From the NCBI GenBank assembly GCA_009379925.1, contig WHSU01000021.1, positions 1 to 51,821 on the forward strand: a stretch of 51,821 nt of DNA, read 5' to 3'. Position numbers and translations under genes: made by a program. This DNA comes from Dehalococcoidia bacterium (GTDB taxonomy: Bacteria > Chloroflexota > Dehalococcoidia > UBA2979). Below the pieces are notes generated by a model. That model had not been told where the DNA came from, searched no databases, and saw only the letters and a program-made list of their open reading frames with translations. This document shows positions 42,665 to 51,341 of this stretch, piece by piece. Numbering within the stretch: position 1 is the first letter of the stretch; every line of letters starts with the position of its first letter.

Positions 42665-44056
42665 GTGACGGAGCAAGTCGTCTGCCCGGGCTGCGGTGAG
42701 CTTTCGGATCATGGCGCGAAGATCTGCCGGTCCTGCTGGCATGATCTGTCGGGCCAACAGCCTGCTTCCGAGGCAGAGGTGGCCGCACGCCGCGACGAGG
42801 AGCAGCGCACCGAGGCGGTCGGACGACGTCGACGCATTCTGCTGGCGGCGGCAGCGCTCGCGATAGCGGTCGTGCTCCTGGTGCCGGGACTCCGTGCTTT
42901 CGACGCCAGGTTCCTCTCGGCGCCGGCTCCAATACCGTCCGCGCGAAGCGACCGCTCTCTCTCGGCGGACGGGGCCTGGGCACTCGCGGACGGGAACCTT
43001 GGCGGGACGCGGACCACGACCGTCTCACGGGCCCTCGAGGGCGACGTAGCGTGGACCGTGAACCTGCGTGTCCCCCTTGCAGTGCCGGTCGTGGCTGGGC
43101 CTCAAGCGGTCTACGCCGGCCTGGAAGACGGGCGACTGGTCGCGCTCTCGGTAGCGGACGGTCGCACTCTCTGGGAGCACCGCGTGCCCGGCGTGCTCGA
43201 TGCGAGCCCGGCACTGGCCGGCGACCGCCTGCTCGTCGGGCTGCGCAACGGGCAGGTCCTTGCGCTCGACGCCGTGAACGGACAGGTCATCTGGAGCGCC
43301 GACGCGGGCAGGTCGATCGACACATCGCCCGTCGTTGTAGGTGGGATCGCGTTCGTCGCGGCCAACGGACCGCTCCTGGGCATCGACGTGGCGGACGGGA
43401 CGGTGCTCTGGCGGCATGACACCGGCGAGTCGCTGGTCACGGTCACGCCGGTAGTGGAGGACGATCGCCTGGTCGTCGGCTCCTACGAGCGGGTCCTCAT
43501 CTTCGATCGCGTAAATGGGCAGGAACTCTCGTGGCACGGCATCCGGGACTCGGAACGTCCCGTGACCAGCGTGTCACTGGCTGACGGCGTGATCATTGCC
43601 ATCACCTCCAGCGAGTTGACGGCGATCGATGTCGAGATGCGCCGCCCGTGGTACGACGGCATTCGCGGCGCGTGGCAGCTAGGCCACATCATGGGTATCG
43701 CACCGGAGCCGACCTGGCGGCCCGATCTATGGTCACAACCGGCGCCGTCCGGCGTGCTCGGCGCGGCCGTCGACGACGGACGCCTGATCGTCGCCGGCGA
43801 GGGTGAATTGCGTTCATTCGATGTGACATCCGGCGACCTGCACTGGCAGCGTCGCGTTGAGGGGATACTGGGCCCCCCGGTGCTGACGCCGCTCGGACTG
43901 TTGGTCCCGCAGCGAGGCGAGCTCGTGCTCTACGACCCTGCGACCGGTGAGACGCTCGCTAGCCGCGACCTCGATGGCGAGGCCAGCGAGGTGGTTGTCG
44001 TGGACGGCGGGGTTGTGCTCGTCGGGAATTCGGGCGAGGTGAGCGTTCTCCGGTAG
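42665..44056 (+). CDS. Zinc-ribbon, single-pass membrane protein with a PQQ-like beta-propeller
   Basis: A 463-residue protein of unusual architecture. An N-terminal zinc ribbon (Cys7, Cys10, Cys21, Cys24) is followed by a charged linker, one transmembrane helix (about 57-74) and a C-terminal domain of PQQ-like repeats such as VYAGLEDGRLVALSVADGRT, LLVGLRNGQVLALDAVNGQV and LIVAGEGELRSFDVTSGDLH. The ribbon would lie in the cytoplasm and the propeller outside. Catalytic PQQ-dehydrogenase residues are not evident, so a scaffold or sensor role resembling BamB-type proteins is likelier. GTG 42665 places the ribbon at the N-terminus; an in-frame GTG at 42626 is possible. It may be co-transcribed with importer 3. 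Confidence 0.8.
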   Translation: MTEQVVCPGCGELSDHGAKICRSCWHDLSGQQPASEAEVAARRDEEQRTEAVGRRRRILLAAAALAIAVVLLVPGLRAFDARFLSAPAPIPSARSDRSLSADGAWALADGNLGGTRTTTVSRALEGDVAWTVNLRVPLAVPVVAGPQAVYAGLEDGRLVALSVADGRTLWEHRVPGVLDASPALAGDRLLVGLRNGQVLALDAVNGQVIWSADAGRSIDTSPVVVGGIAFVAANGPLLGIDVADGTVLWRHDTGESLVTVTPVVEDDRLVVGSYERVLIFDRVNGQELSWHGIRDSERPVTSVSLADGVIIAITSSELTAIDVEMRRPWYDGIRGAWQLGHIMGIAPEPTWRPDLWSQPAPSGVLGAAVDDGRLIVAGEGELRSFDVTSGDLHWQRRVEGILGPPVLTPLGLLVPQRGELVLYDPATGETLASRDLDGEASEVVVVDGGVVLVGNSGEVSVLR

Positions 44057-44069
44057 CCGTCGTGATGGC

Positions 44070-45143
44070 TCACCCGCGCCCCGGGCTGGACGTGCCGGGA
44101 GGACCACGCAGTACGTGCACTGGCCCACCGTTCAGTTCGCTCATCTCACGCGGGAGTCCGAGGTCGCAGAGGATCTGTTCCACGATGGCCACATCCCAGA
44201 TGCCGTACGCCGTCGCCGCGGCATGTTCGATGCCTCCGTGACTGTCGAGGTACAGGACAACGCCACACCCGCCGGCAGCGATGTCCGCAAGCGCTGCCGC
44301 GAGAGCATGAGCGCAGTCACAGCCTGTGGAGCCGAAGACCGCTCCAACGCACCGCTTATGGACGTACACCGGCACCCCGGCCGGATCGTCACCCGGCGGG
44401 ACGACCTGGTCGCCGAGCACCAATGCCATGTGCTCGCCTCGGACGAACCTGGAGTGAAAGCCGATCGCTCGGAAGCCTCCAACGGGGAGTGGCATCGCTG
44501 TCTCACCGGCGCGCTCAACAATCCTCACGTCCTGCAAGCGGTACTGGAGGACATCGTGTGCAGCGACCACCGGAATCTCGTGGTCGGCTGCGAAGGAGTC
44601 GACACGCGCGGCGTCGGTCACTGATCGGCCGCCGATCGACAGCTGACAGAGGACGGCAACTGGTTCGAGAGAGGCGAGGCGGCAGAGGTCGACTGCTGCC
44701 CCGGAGGGTGCGCTATTCACAAGCACGCCAAGCTCTGGCACAACCATCGGGAAGACGGACCCAGGGCTCCTGAAGTCATGCATCGTGCTCAATGGGTACG
44801 CGAGCAGCTGGACCGTCCGCGCCGAGTCCGCCGAGGCGACGACAGACGTCAGACCGGCGTTCGAGTCGCCTGAAGCCGGGGATGGACGTGAGGGCCCCCT
44901 TGCCGAGGTATCCCTCCCGGTGCTCAAGCCGAGATCCACGGCACGTCGCTCAGGGAGCGCCACGCGGATCGGCCCCCGGGCATGGGCGGCGATGAAGCCG
45001 AGCTGGGCGCTGGTGGCCGACCGTGCGGAGGCGCAGAGGTACGCACCTTCGTCCGGCGAGCCGCCGACGACGATGATCAACCTCTCGTCAGACAGGGCCA
45101 CGGCCGCCTGCTTGACGCGCATCTCGGTGGCTGGTGCGAGCAC
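44070..45143 (-). CDS. Degenerate RibBA-like protein (DHBP synthase/GTP cyclohydrolase II fold)
   Basis: A 357-residue protein with the two-domain layout of RibBA but eroded active sites. The N-terminal RibB-like half retains SPGSVFPMV (126-134) and AAVDLCRLASLEPVAVLCQL (149-168), but the catalytic PGH is PGS and GHTEA is APSGA. The RibA-like half keeps the zinc cysteines Cys265, Cys275 and Cys277 in VHKRCVGAVFGSTGCDC, one residue shorter than usual, and lacks the EGRGIGL loop and the DxRxYG arginine and tyrosine. The C-terminus is truncated. It is unlikely to make riboflavin precursors; a flavin-related regulatory or new catalytic role is open. It follows a flavin reductase gene by 68 bases. 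Confidence 0.75.
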   Translation of the reverse strand: MLAPATEMRVKQAAVALSDERLIIVVGGSPDEGAYLCASARSATSAQLGFIAAHARGPIRVALPERRAVDLGLSTGRDTSARGPSRPSPASGDSNAGLTSVVASADSARTVQLLAYPLSTMHDFRSPGSVFPMVVPELGVLVNSAPSGAAVDLCRLASLEPVAVLCQLSIGGRSVTDAARVDSFAADHEIPVVAAHDVLQYRLQDVRIVERAGETAMPLPVGGFRAIGFHSRFVRGEHMALVLGDQVVPPGDDPAGVPVYVHKRCVGAVFGSTGCDCAHALAAALADIAAGGCGVVLYLDSHGGIEHAAATAYGIWDVAIVEQILCDLGLPREMSELNGGPVHVLRGPPGTSSPGRG

Positions 45144-45211
45144 TGCCCCTACCTCTCAGACCCACCGGTTTGTCGGGCACCGGCGACGACCGTCAGCGCG
45201 GAACCGTGGCG

Positions 45212-45712
45212 TCAGAGAATTGATCCGAGTCCGCGGTACTTGCCGGCGAAGAACAGCAGCGGTTCGGCTTCTGGCCGAGCGACCACCGCTTCCTGCACCT
45301 GTCCGAGAACGAGGCTGTGGTCTCCCCCGTCGTACCTGGCCGTAATCTGACAGTCGGCGTAGGCCAGAGCATCGGCGAGGATCGGGGCGCCGGTTACGCC
45401 CGGCGAATGTGGGACATCGGATGTGCGGCCCCTCATGTCGCCGTCATGCGCGAAGAGTGAAGACACCTCGTGCTGGTCGGCCGTGAGGATGTTGACCGCG
45501 AACGAGCCGGCGCGCTCGAAGAGCGGGAAGATCGACGCAGTGCGCGCGACGCACACCAGGAGTAGCGGTGGGTCGAGTGATACCGACGTGACCGCATTCG
45601 CGGTCATCCCGCGCCTCTCCTCATCGCACGCTACCGTCACCACGGTCACCCCGGTGGCGAATCGCCCCATCACGTCTCGTAGCAACCGCGGGTCGACCGG
45701 TGGAATGGTCAA
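45212..45712 (-). CDS. Flavin reductase (HpaC/FMN-binding split-barrel family)
   Basis: A 166-residue flavin reductase-like protein: LLRDVMGRFATGVTVVTV (10-27), RGMTANAVTSVSLDPPLLLVCV (34-55), FAVNILTADQHEVSSLFA and a C-terminal PLLFFAGKYRGL. Members of this family reduce free FMN or FAD with NAD(P)H and supply it to partner monooxygenases. A TTG start with an AAGGGGG site seven bases upstream is the best choice. It lies between the XRE-type regulator and the RibBA-like gene. Inference: it could supply reduced flavin to the two luciferase-like enzymes and the halogenase-like protein of the window, though these are about 10 kb away. Confidence 0.9.
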   Translation of the reverse strand: MTIPPVDPRLLRDVMGRFATGVTVVTVACDEERRGMTANAVTSVSLDPPLLLVCVARTASIFPLFERAGSFAVNILTADQHEVSSLFAHDGDMRGRTSDVPHSPGVTGAPILADALAYADCQITARYDGGDHSLVLGQVQEAVVARPEAEPLLFFAGKYRGLGSIL

Positions 45713-45752
45713 GCTGAGCCCCCTTTTGCAGCCCCGAGTAGCGGCAGTCCTC

Positions 45753-46100
45753 CTATGCCGCTCCTCTGGTCAGCTCACCACGAGACCCGGCCCAGCTCCC
45801 ATCCCGTCCATTCGGGCCGTCATCGGGGCCGTCCAGAGCCAGCAGGGCTTCCAGATGGGATGCCTCTCCAAGCGTCGGGACGATCTCGACGGCGCTGATT
45901 CCGAACGCTCGACAGATCGAAACCAGCACTGACAGGGGGATGTCGTTTCGCCCCGTCTCGTAATTGGAGATCGATCCCTGCGCGACATCTGCCTCCCAGG
46001 CGACTTCCTCCTGTGAGAGGTTCAGTGCCATGCGGCGCTCGCGGATGCTGGCGCCCACCTCCCGACGGAAGGACTCTGATTCTCGCTTTCGGTTCGACAA
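45753..46100 (-). CDS. XRE-family helix-turn-helix regulator
   Basis: A 115-residue regulator with one Cro/CI-type helix-turn-helix: VGASIRERRMALNLSQEEVAWEADVAQGSISNYETGRND, about residues 15-53. The rest is an acidic tail rich in Gly, Asp and Ser. I chose TTG 46100 because GGGGGAGG lies seven bases upstream; an in-frame ATG at 46151 would add 17 residues and start close to a predicted promoter. It is the first gene of the leftward flavin reductase/RibBA-like operon and is divergent from the large LuxR-type regulator. The inverted repeat at 46196-46222 is its probable binding site. Confidence 0.88.
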   Translation of the reverse strand: MSNRKRESESFRREVGASIRERRMALNLSQEEVAWEADVAQGSISNYETGRNDIPLSVLVSICRAFGISAVEIVPTLGEASHLEALLALDGPDDGPNGRDGSWAGSRGELTRGAA

Positions 46101-46167
46101 CCCGGTGCCTCCCCCGCAATGTCCGACGATTCCTGGCTGCGCGCGGGTCACGCAAACATTACTTTCG

Positions 46168-46195
46168 TTGACATCGGATGTCGGATACGTATAAG
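46168..46195 (+). promoter_or_regulatory. Strong promoter of the LuxR-type regulator gene
   Basis: A perfect -35 TTGACA (46168-46173) and a -10 TATAAG (46190-46195, five of six consensus) with 16-base spacing. The predicted start near 46202 leaves a leader of about 60 bases and makes ATG 46263 the first usable start. Confidence 0.75.
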
Positions 46196-46222
46196 ACGTA
46201 TGCCCGCGCCGAACGCATACGT
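46196..46222. promoter_or_regulatory. Inverted-repeat operator overlapping the transcription start
   Basis: ACGTATGC (46196-46203) and GCATACGT (46215-46222) are perfect 8-base arms with an 11-base spacer. A related ATACGTAT palindrome at 46185-46192 overlaps the -10 box. A repressor bound here would block the rightward promoter and could affect the divergent XRE gene. Confidence 0.65.
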
Positions 46223-46262
46223 AATCTGCGCCCGACCACTAGGCGCCAACGGAAGGGGCGAC

Positions 46263-49178
46263 ATGGCGGCGCGTCGAGCAGCACGGACCCACCAGGCTAG
46301 GCAGACGACTGCGCGTGAGCGGCTTCCGCCTGTGCGATCGATGGTGCTGAGCCGCGTATCGACCTGGTTCGATCACGCGCAGTCTGGGAGAGCGAGCGCG
46401 GGCGTCCTCGTCGGCCCGGCCGGTACCGGGAAGAGCGTCCTTGCTGGTCAGTCGGCGGCGGTCGCCAGCAACCTCGGTTTCGTCACCGTGAGCATCGAGG
46501 GGCACCTGGGCAACGTGCCGTCGGCGCTCTGTTCCGAACTCGCCCGGGAATTAGGTCTGTCAGAGGAGGAGTTCGCCAGTACGGCCGGCCTGCTGCGCGC
46601 GATCCGCTTCGAATTGCAGCGATTGGGCACGCGCGGGCGTTGCGTGGCCCTCGTGCTGGACGATGTCCAGCGCTACTCGGCGGTCGACCTCGCCATCGTG
46701 CAGGACCTCGTACTGCATCCGCCATTGCCGCGCTTCGCCGCGGTCCTGACGCTTCAGCCGGACGAACCGAGCCGGATGCCACCCCACGTGGCGGACTTTC
46801 TGCAGGCGGTAGACGCGGAACCGACGATCGAGTGGCTGTCGCTCGGGCCATTGACCCGCGAAGAAGCCACGTTTCTCGTGGAGTCGCACGTGCCGCCGGG
46901 CGCCGCCGCGCCGCGCTTCATCCGGGACGCCCTCGAACTGACGTCTGGCAACGCCACGAATCTCACGCAGCTTGTGCAGCATGTGATGACGATGCCTGCG
47001 CACCAGCAGGCTGCGTTTCTCTCCGGCAGCCGCACCCTCGATGACCTCGACCTGCCGGAAGCGGTGACCCGTCGCGCTGCGCAACGGCTCGCCGGCCTTC
47101 AACCCCGTCCGTACGCGCTGCTCGAAGCGCTCGCGGTCTGGGCGCTGCCCGCGAGCATCGAGCTGATCGTCGAGCTTTCCGAAGGCAGCGACCGGGCGGT
47201 CGAAGCAGAGATGGAGCGTCTGGAACTGTCGTCGTTCGTGGTATCCGTCGAGTCTCAGGCAGTCCCGCAGTTTCGGTTGGCCGACCCGATCGAGGCGCGA
47301 GTGGTGTACCAGAACATGCCCGTGCTCCGCCGCAGGCGGCTGCATCAACGAGCCGTCGGATTGTTCGAATCGCGCGGCGTCCCGGTTGTGGAGGACGAAC
47401 TGCTCGTTCGCGCAAACCACTATCTCGGCGGGTCAGACAGATTGGCCTCGCCTCACTCGGGACACATCCTGCAGGCGGCACGCTACCTGGTCGAGCGCAC
47501 GCGCTATGGGTCCGCGCACGAGCTACTCACCCGATTCATCGACCGTATGAAAGCGGAGGCCGCGCTAGATGACGTCCCCCACGCGGCGTTTGTCTTGCTG
47601 GCGGAGACATCCTCCCGTTCCGGTGCCTGGCACGAGGCGAACCAGGCATTGGCGACGGCATCCTCCGCGCGAGAGGATGAGGCCGCGTCCGGTTTTCCGG
47701 CACTGCGGCGAACCGCCCGCGACCTCGTCGCTCGGGGCAGGGAGCCAGCGGCGCTGGAGATCTACCGCAAGATCTTGCAGGCGGAGGGCCTCGACCCCGG
47801 CACCCGCGCGCAGGTGCTGGAAGACGCCGCTCGTATCGAGAGCATGCTCGGCCGGCCCGACGAGGCCACGCGCCACTACAGGGAGGCGCTCGCGCTGGCC
47901 GAATCGGTCAGCGATACACGTCTCAGCTCGGAGTTGCGGTTGTCCCAAGCGATCGCGTTCGTCATGCGCGGTCAAGCTGCCCAGGGGCAGGCGCTCTCCG
48001 TCGAGGGATCCTTTCTCGCCGGGGTTGCCGGCGATCGGAACATGCTGGCGCGTGCCCTCTCGTCCATCGGGACGGCCGTCGGGGATACGCACAGCCTCGC
48101 GCGCGGCAATCGGTGGCTTCGCCGGGCCCTGCGGGCGGCGGAGCGGTCCGACGACTACAGCGCGGTCTCGTGGATCGGGTGGCGCCTGGCGAGCGCCTAT
48201 ATCGAACTCGGCGATTGGGGTGCAGCGCGGAGCATCGCCGACACCTGCGTGCACATCGATGCCGGTCTCCACCGCATCCGCTCGCTTCGCCGGTCGCGCG
48301 CGATGCAAAGCCTCATCCACGCTCTCGAGGGTCGCAGCGACGCGCTCGACGAGCGACTCGGCGACATATTTCGCGGCGTCGAGTTGTTCGGGGGGCCGTC
48401 CGTCTACATCCCGGACCTGGTCGCCCGCTACGAACATCAACTGCTGTCGGGTGACCACGAAGCAGCCGCCGCTACGATTGAATCGGCTCACGAGCTACTG
48501 CTACGCACCCCCGGCTGGGAGCGCTATCTCATCGTCGACGTGCTGCCTCGGCGCGCATCACTCGCGGCGGCGAGTGGCTCGGAGAGTAGCGCGCGTGAGG
48601 CCGCGTCCGGCCTTGAGCGGTTGCGATCCCAGAAGGTGGAAATGCTCCCGCTGCTCGAGGTGCAGATCACACACGCGAACGCACAGCTTGCTCTGGTGCG
48701 CAGAGAGTGGACGGAGGCGGCCAGGCTTGCTGAGGCAGCCGCGGACGGCTTCGACGAACTCGGCTATCGCTGGCGACGCGCGCTTGCTCGGCGCGACGCG
48801 GGCAGCGCGTGGATGCGTGCGGGAGAAACCGTTCGCGCCACGGCCTCCACTCAGGAGGCGTACGAGCTATTCGAAGGCATGGGGGCGCTCCGGCAACTGG
48901 AGGGTGCGCGGGAGACGCTCCTCGCGCTCGGCCGCGCTCCCAAGGCGTTCCGCCGCCGCAGCACCCTGACCGCACGCCAGTGGCAGATCGCCGAACTCGC
49001 GAGCCAGTCGCTGACGGACATCGAGATCGCCGGCGCGCTCGGCATTAGCCGCCGAACGGTGACGACGCACATGCACAACATCCTGCAGACTTTGGAACTG
49101 CAATCCCGAACAGAGCTTCGCGCCTGGATCACGGCCCACGAAGGCGAGCGAGCGCTCGCGTTCGCCGACCTGATGTAG
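46263..49178 (+). CDS. LuxR-type large ATPase regulator (LAL-like)
   Basis: A 971-residue regulator. The N-terminal STAND/AAA ATPase has Walker A GPAGTGKS (51-58) and Walker B VLDDVQ (131-136). A long helical middle (about 430-890) looks TPR-like, with segments such as ALEIYRKILQAEGL and ATRHYREALALAES. The C-terminal LuxR helix-turn-helix is at about 908-960 (LTARQWQIAELASQSLTDIE, then GISRRTVTTHMHNIL). I start at ATG 46263, which has an AAGGGG site and lies downstream of the predicted transcription start; longer in-frame starts precede it. LAL proteins activate catabolic or biosynthetic operons after binding ATP and a small inducer. The target is unknown. Confidence 0.92.
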   Translation: MAARRAARTHQARQTTARERLPPVRSMVLSRVSTWFDHAQSGRASAGVLVGPAGTGKSVLAGQSAAVASNLGFVTVSIEGHLGNVPSALCSELARELGLSEEEFASTAGLLRAIRFELQRLGTRGRCVALVLDDVQRYSAVDLAIVQDLVLHPPLPRFAAVLTLQPDEPSRMPPHVADFLQAVDAEPTIEWLSLGPLTREEATFLVESHVPPGAAAPRFIRDALELTSGNATNLTQLVQHVMTMPAHQQAAFLSGSRTLDDLDLPEAVTRRAAQRLAGLQPRPYALLEALAVWALPASIELIVELSEGSDRAVEAEMERLELSSFVVSVESQAVPQFRLADPIEARVVYQNMPVLRRRRLHQRAVGLFESRGVPVVEDELLVRANHYLGGSDRLASPHSGHILQAARYLVERTRYGSAHELLTRFIDRMKAEAALDDVPHAAFVLLAETSSRSGAWHEANQALATASSAREDEAASGFPALRRTARDLVARGREPAALEIYRKILQAEGLDPGTRAQVLEDAARIESMLGRPDEATRHYREALALAESVSDTRLSSELRLSQAIAFVMRGQAAQGQALSVEGSFLAGVAGDRNMLARALSSIGTAVGDTHSLARGNRWLRRALRAAERSDDYSAVSWIGWRLASAYIELGDWGAARSIADTCVHIDAGLHRIRSLRRSRAMQSLIHALEGRSDALDERLGDIFRGVELFGGPSVYIPDLVARYEHQLLSGDHEAAAATIESAHELLLRTPGWERYLIVDVLPRRASLAAASGSESSAREAASGLERLRSQKVEMLPLLEVQITHANAQLALVRREWTEAARLAEAAADGFDELGYRWRRALARRDAGSAWMRAGETVRATASTQEAYELFEGMGALRQLEGARETLLALGRAPKAFRRRSTLTARQWQIAELASQSLTDIEIAGALGISRRTVTTHMHNILQTLELQSRTELRAWITAHEGERALAFADLM

Positions 49179-49601
49179 CCTGTCACCGCTCGACGGAGGT
49201 CGTCACGCCCTCCAGCCTGAGCCCACGCGATGCGCGAGGTGCAGCGACCAGCACCGCGACGTATACCAGGCAATCGCCGAAGGAGGCGCGGGGCCGACTG
49301 CTTGTGTGTGTGTGGTGCGCCCGGAGGATTCGGACGTGTTAGTCCCGAATGCCTGGCTTCGGGTTGCTTAGCGCGCAGCCGCCGGCTCTCGGCCACACCC
49401 ATGTCGCCGAATCGCTTCGTCCAGCGGTAGAACGTCTGCTCAGTGACGCCGAGCTTGCGAAAGAGCTCGGCCGGCGGTGTGCCGGCCTCCGCCTGTCTCA
49501 GCGCGAAGCCGTCACCGAGCTGCCAGGTGCCAGAAGGGCCGCCTGCACGAGCATCGCGCCGGCGGCGATGTTCTAGGTGCGGCTGGATGGACGAGCCTAC
49601 G
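49179..49601. other. Gene-poor region with a transposase remnant
   Basis: 423 bases between the LuxR-type regulator and the ThDP enzyme. Apart from the IS3-type remnant at 49360-49530, no gene, hairpin or promoter could be supported. No inverted terminal repeats of an insertion sequence were seen. Confidence 0.55.
49360..49530 (-). pseudogene. IS3-family transposase OrfA remnant
   Basis: The minus strand encodes FALRQAEAGTPPAELFRKLG then VTEQTFYRWTKRFGDMGVAE and SRRLRAKQ. This matches the helix-turn-helix of IS3/IS911 OrfA (AELCRxxGISEQTFYRWKxKYGGM, ending SExRRLKxLE). The usual N-terminus, the leucine-zipper end and the whole OrfB integrase are missing, so this is a relic of an old insertion. 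Confidence 0.65.
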
Positions 49602-51287
49602 CTAGTAGCCCATCAGGCGGCTGCCACTGCGGCCGGCGGTCGGGATCGGCCAGATCGCGGCGGGGTCGACCGCGACGTCGACGAGCGCGGCGCGGCCGGC
49701 CGCGAAGGCGCGCTCCAGGGCGGGCCGGATCTCCTCGGGCCGCTCGACGTGCTCGCCGTGTCCGCCGAAGGCCTCCATGAGCTTGTCGTAGCGGGCGCCG
49801 GGCGTGTACATCGCCACTGCGTCCGGGTGCTCGCCGGGAAACATCTGGCGCTCCAGCACGCTGCCCATGATCCCCTGGTTGTTGTCGACGACGAACACGA
49901 TCGGCAGCCCGAGCCGGACCGCCGTCTCGACCTCCATGCCGTTGAAGCCGAAGGCGCTGTCACCGTTGATGCTGATCACCGGTGTGCCCGGCCGCGCCAG
50001 CGCTGCGCCGACCGCAAACGGGACGCCGACGCCCATGCAGCCGTTGGAGCCGGAGTTGAGCCGGCTCGCCGGCGTGAAGCTCGGCACGATCTGACGTGCG
50101 GTCGCGAACGTGATCTGCCCGTCCACGGTGACGATGGCGTCGCGCGGCATCAGGTCGCGGATCTCCCGCATCAAGCGGTGGTGGTTGAGCGGGGTGGCGT
50201 CCGAGTTGAGGAGCGGCTCGACCGCGGCCTCGTTCTTCGCCACCTGCTCGCGCAGCTCGTGCCGCCACGCCGACTCCTGCCGCAGGGCGGCCATGCCTTC
50301 CGCGCGGCCCTCAATGGCTGACAGCAACTGGCCGAGGGCCGAGCCGATGTCTGCGACGATGCCGACTTCGGCGTCACGCCACAGGCCAATCTCCTCCGGC
50401 TCGATGTCGATCTGGATGATCTTCGCCTCGGGGGCGAAGGCCTGGCCGCCGCCGAAGATCCAGTTCAGCCGTGCGCCGATCACGATCACGACGTCCGCGT
50501 TGCGCATCGCGTGGCCGCGGGCGGCGCTCACGCAGAGCGGGTGGTCGTCCGGGATGAAGCCGCGACCCATCGGCGAGGGGAGGAACGGGACCCCGAGCAC
50601 CTCGAGCAGTTCGCGCAGCTCCTCGTGTGACTCGGACCAGCGCACGCCCTTGCCCACGAGGGCGAGCGGGCGCTCGGCCCTGAGCAGCAGCTCCGCGGCA
50701 CGCTCGATGGCGGCCGGATCGCCCTGCGGCGGTTGCGGCGGCGGGCCGGCGGGCGCCGGGCGCACGCGCTCCTTCTCCACGCGCGCCGAAAGCACATCGG
50801 CGGGGAGATCCACGTAGACCGGCCCGGGCCGCCCGGCCATCGCCTTGCGGTAGGCCATGCCGATGATCTCGGGGATGCGCTCGGCGCTGTCGACCTGGAT
50901 CGACCACTTCGTGATCGGCCGCATCAGCGTGACCTGGTCGGCCTCCTGGAACGGCATCCGCCCGCGCTGGCGTTGCGATGACGAGCCGCCGAGGACGACG
51001 AGCGGAAGCGAGTTGTCCCACGCGACGTGCACGGCGGTCAGCGCGTTGGTCACCGCCGGCCCGGAGGCGAGCAGCGCCGTACCGACGCTGTTGCCCACGT
51101 AGCCGAACGACGTGGCCATCATCGCGGCCGCCTGCTCGTGCCGCGCGCCGATCGGCCGGACGCCGGCGGCGCCGCAGGCGGCTACCGCCTCGATCACCGG
51201 CCCACCGACGACGGTGAAGACCGCCTCGATCCCCTGGTCGCGCAGCGTGCGTGCGACCAGGTCGTTTCCGCTCAACTCCTCGGTCAT
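49602..51287 (-). CDS. ThDP-dependent enzyme, oxalyl-CoA decarboxylase/2-hydroxyacyl-CoA lyase-like
   Basis: A 561-residue protein with the three domains of the acetolactate-synthase superfamily. Catalytic Glu51 lies in GARHEQAAAM; the ThDP/Mg motif runs from Gly442-Asp443 (NGDSAFGFNGMEVETAVR) to Asn469-Asn470. The GDSAFGFxGMEVET sequence is characteristic of oxalyl-CoA decarboxylases and 2-hydroxyacyl-CoA lyases rather than acetolactate synthases. An AGAGGAA site precedes ATG 51287. The gene follows a family III CoA-transferase by 54 bases on the same strand, as in Frc-Oxc oxalate systems; other hydroxyacyl-CoA substrates are equally possible. Start and end are clear. Confidence 0.88.
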   Translation of the reverse strand: MTEELSGNDLVARTLRDQGIEAVFTVVGGPVIEAVAACGAAGVRPIGARHEQAAAMMATSFGYVGNSVGTALLASGPAVTNALTAVHVAWDNSLPLVVLGGSSSQRQRGRMPFQEADQVTLMRPITKWSIQVDSAERIPEIIGMAYRKAMAGRPGPVYVDLPADVLSARVEKERVRPAPAGPPPQPPQGDPAAIERAAELLLRAERPLALVGKGVRWSESHEELRELLEVLGVPFLPSPMGRGFIPDDHPLCVSAARGHAMRNADVVIVIGARLNWIFGGGQAFAPEAKIIQIDIEPEEIGLWRDAEVGIVADIGSALGQLLSAIEGRAEGMAALRQESAWRHELREQVAKNEAAVEPLLNSDATPLNHHRLMREIRDLMPRDAIVTVDGQITFATARQIVPSFTPASRLNSGSNGCMGVGVPFAVGAALARPGTPVISINGDSAFGFNGMEVETAVRLGLPIVFVVDNNQGIMGSVLERQMFPGEHPDAVAMYTPGARYDKLMEAFGGHGEHVERPEEIRPALERAFAAGRAALVDVAVDPAAIWPIPTAGRSGSRLMGY

Positions 51288-51341
51288 CTGTGTTCCTCTC
51301 GTGCGCTTGCTGGCGCGCCGGATGCCGGATGCCAGGCGACG

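Noticed and set aside
44070..45143. Calling the gene a functional ribBA
   Set aside because: Key residues of both active sites are missing and the C-terminal part is shortened, so a biosynthetic role is not supported.
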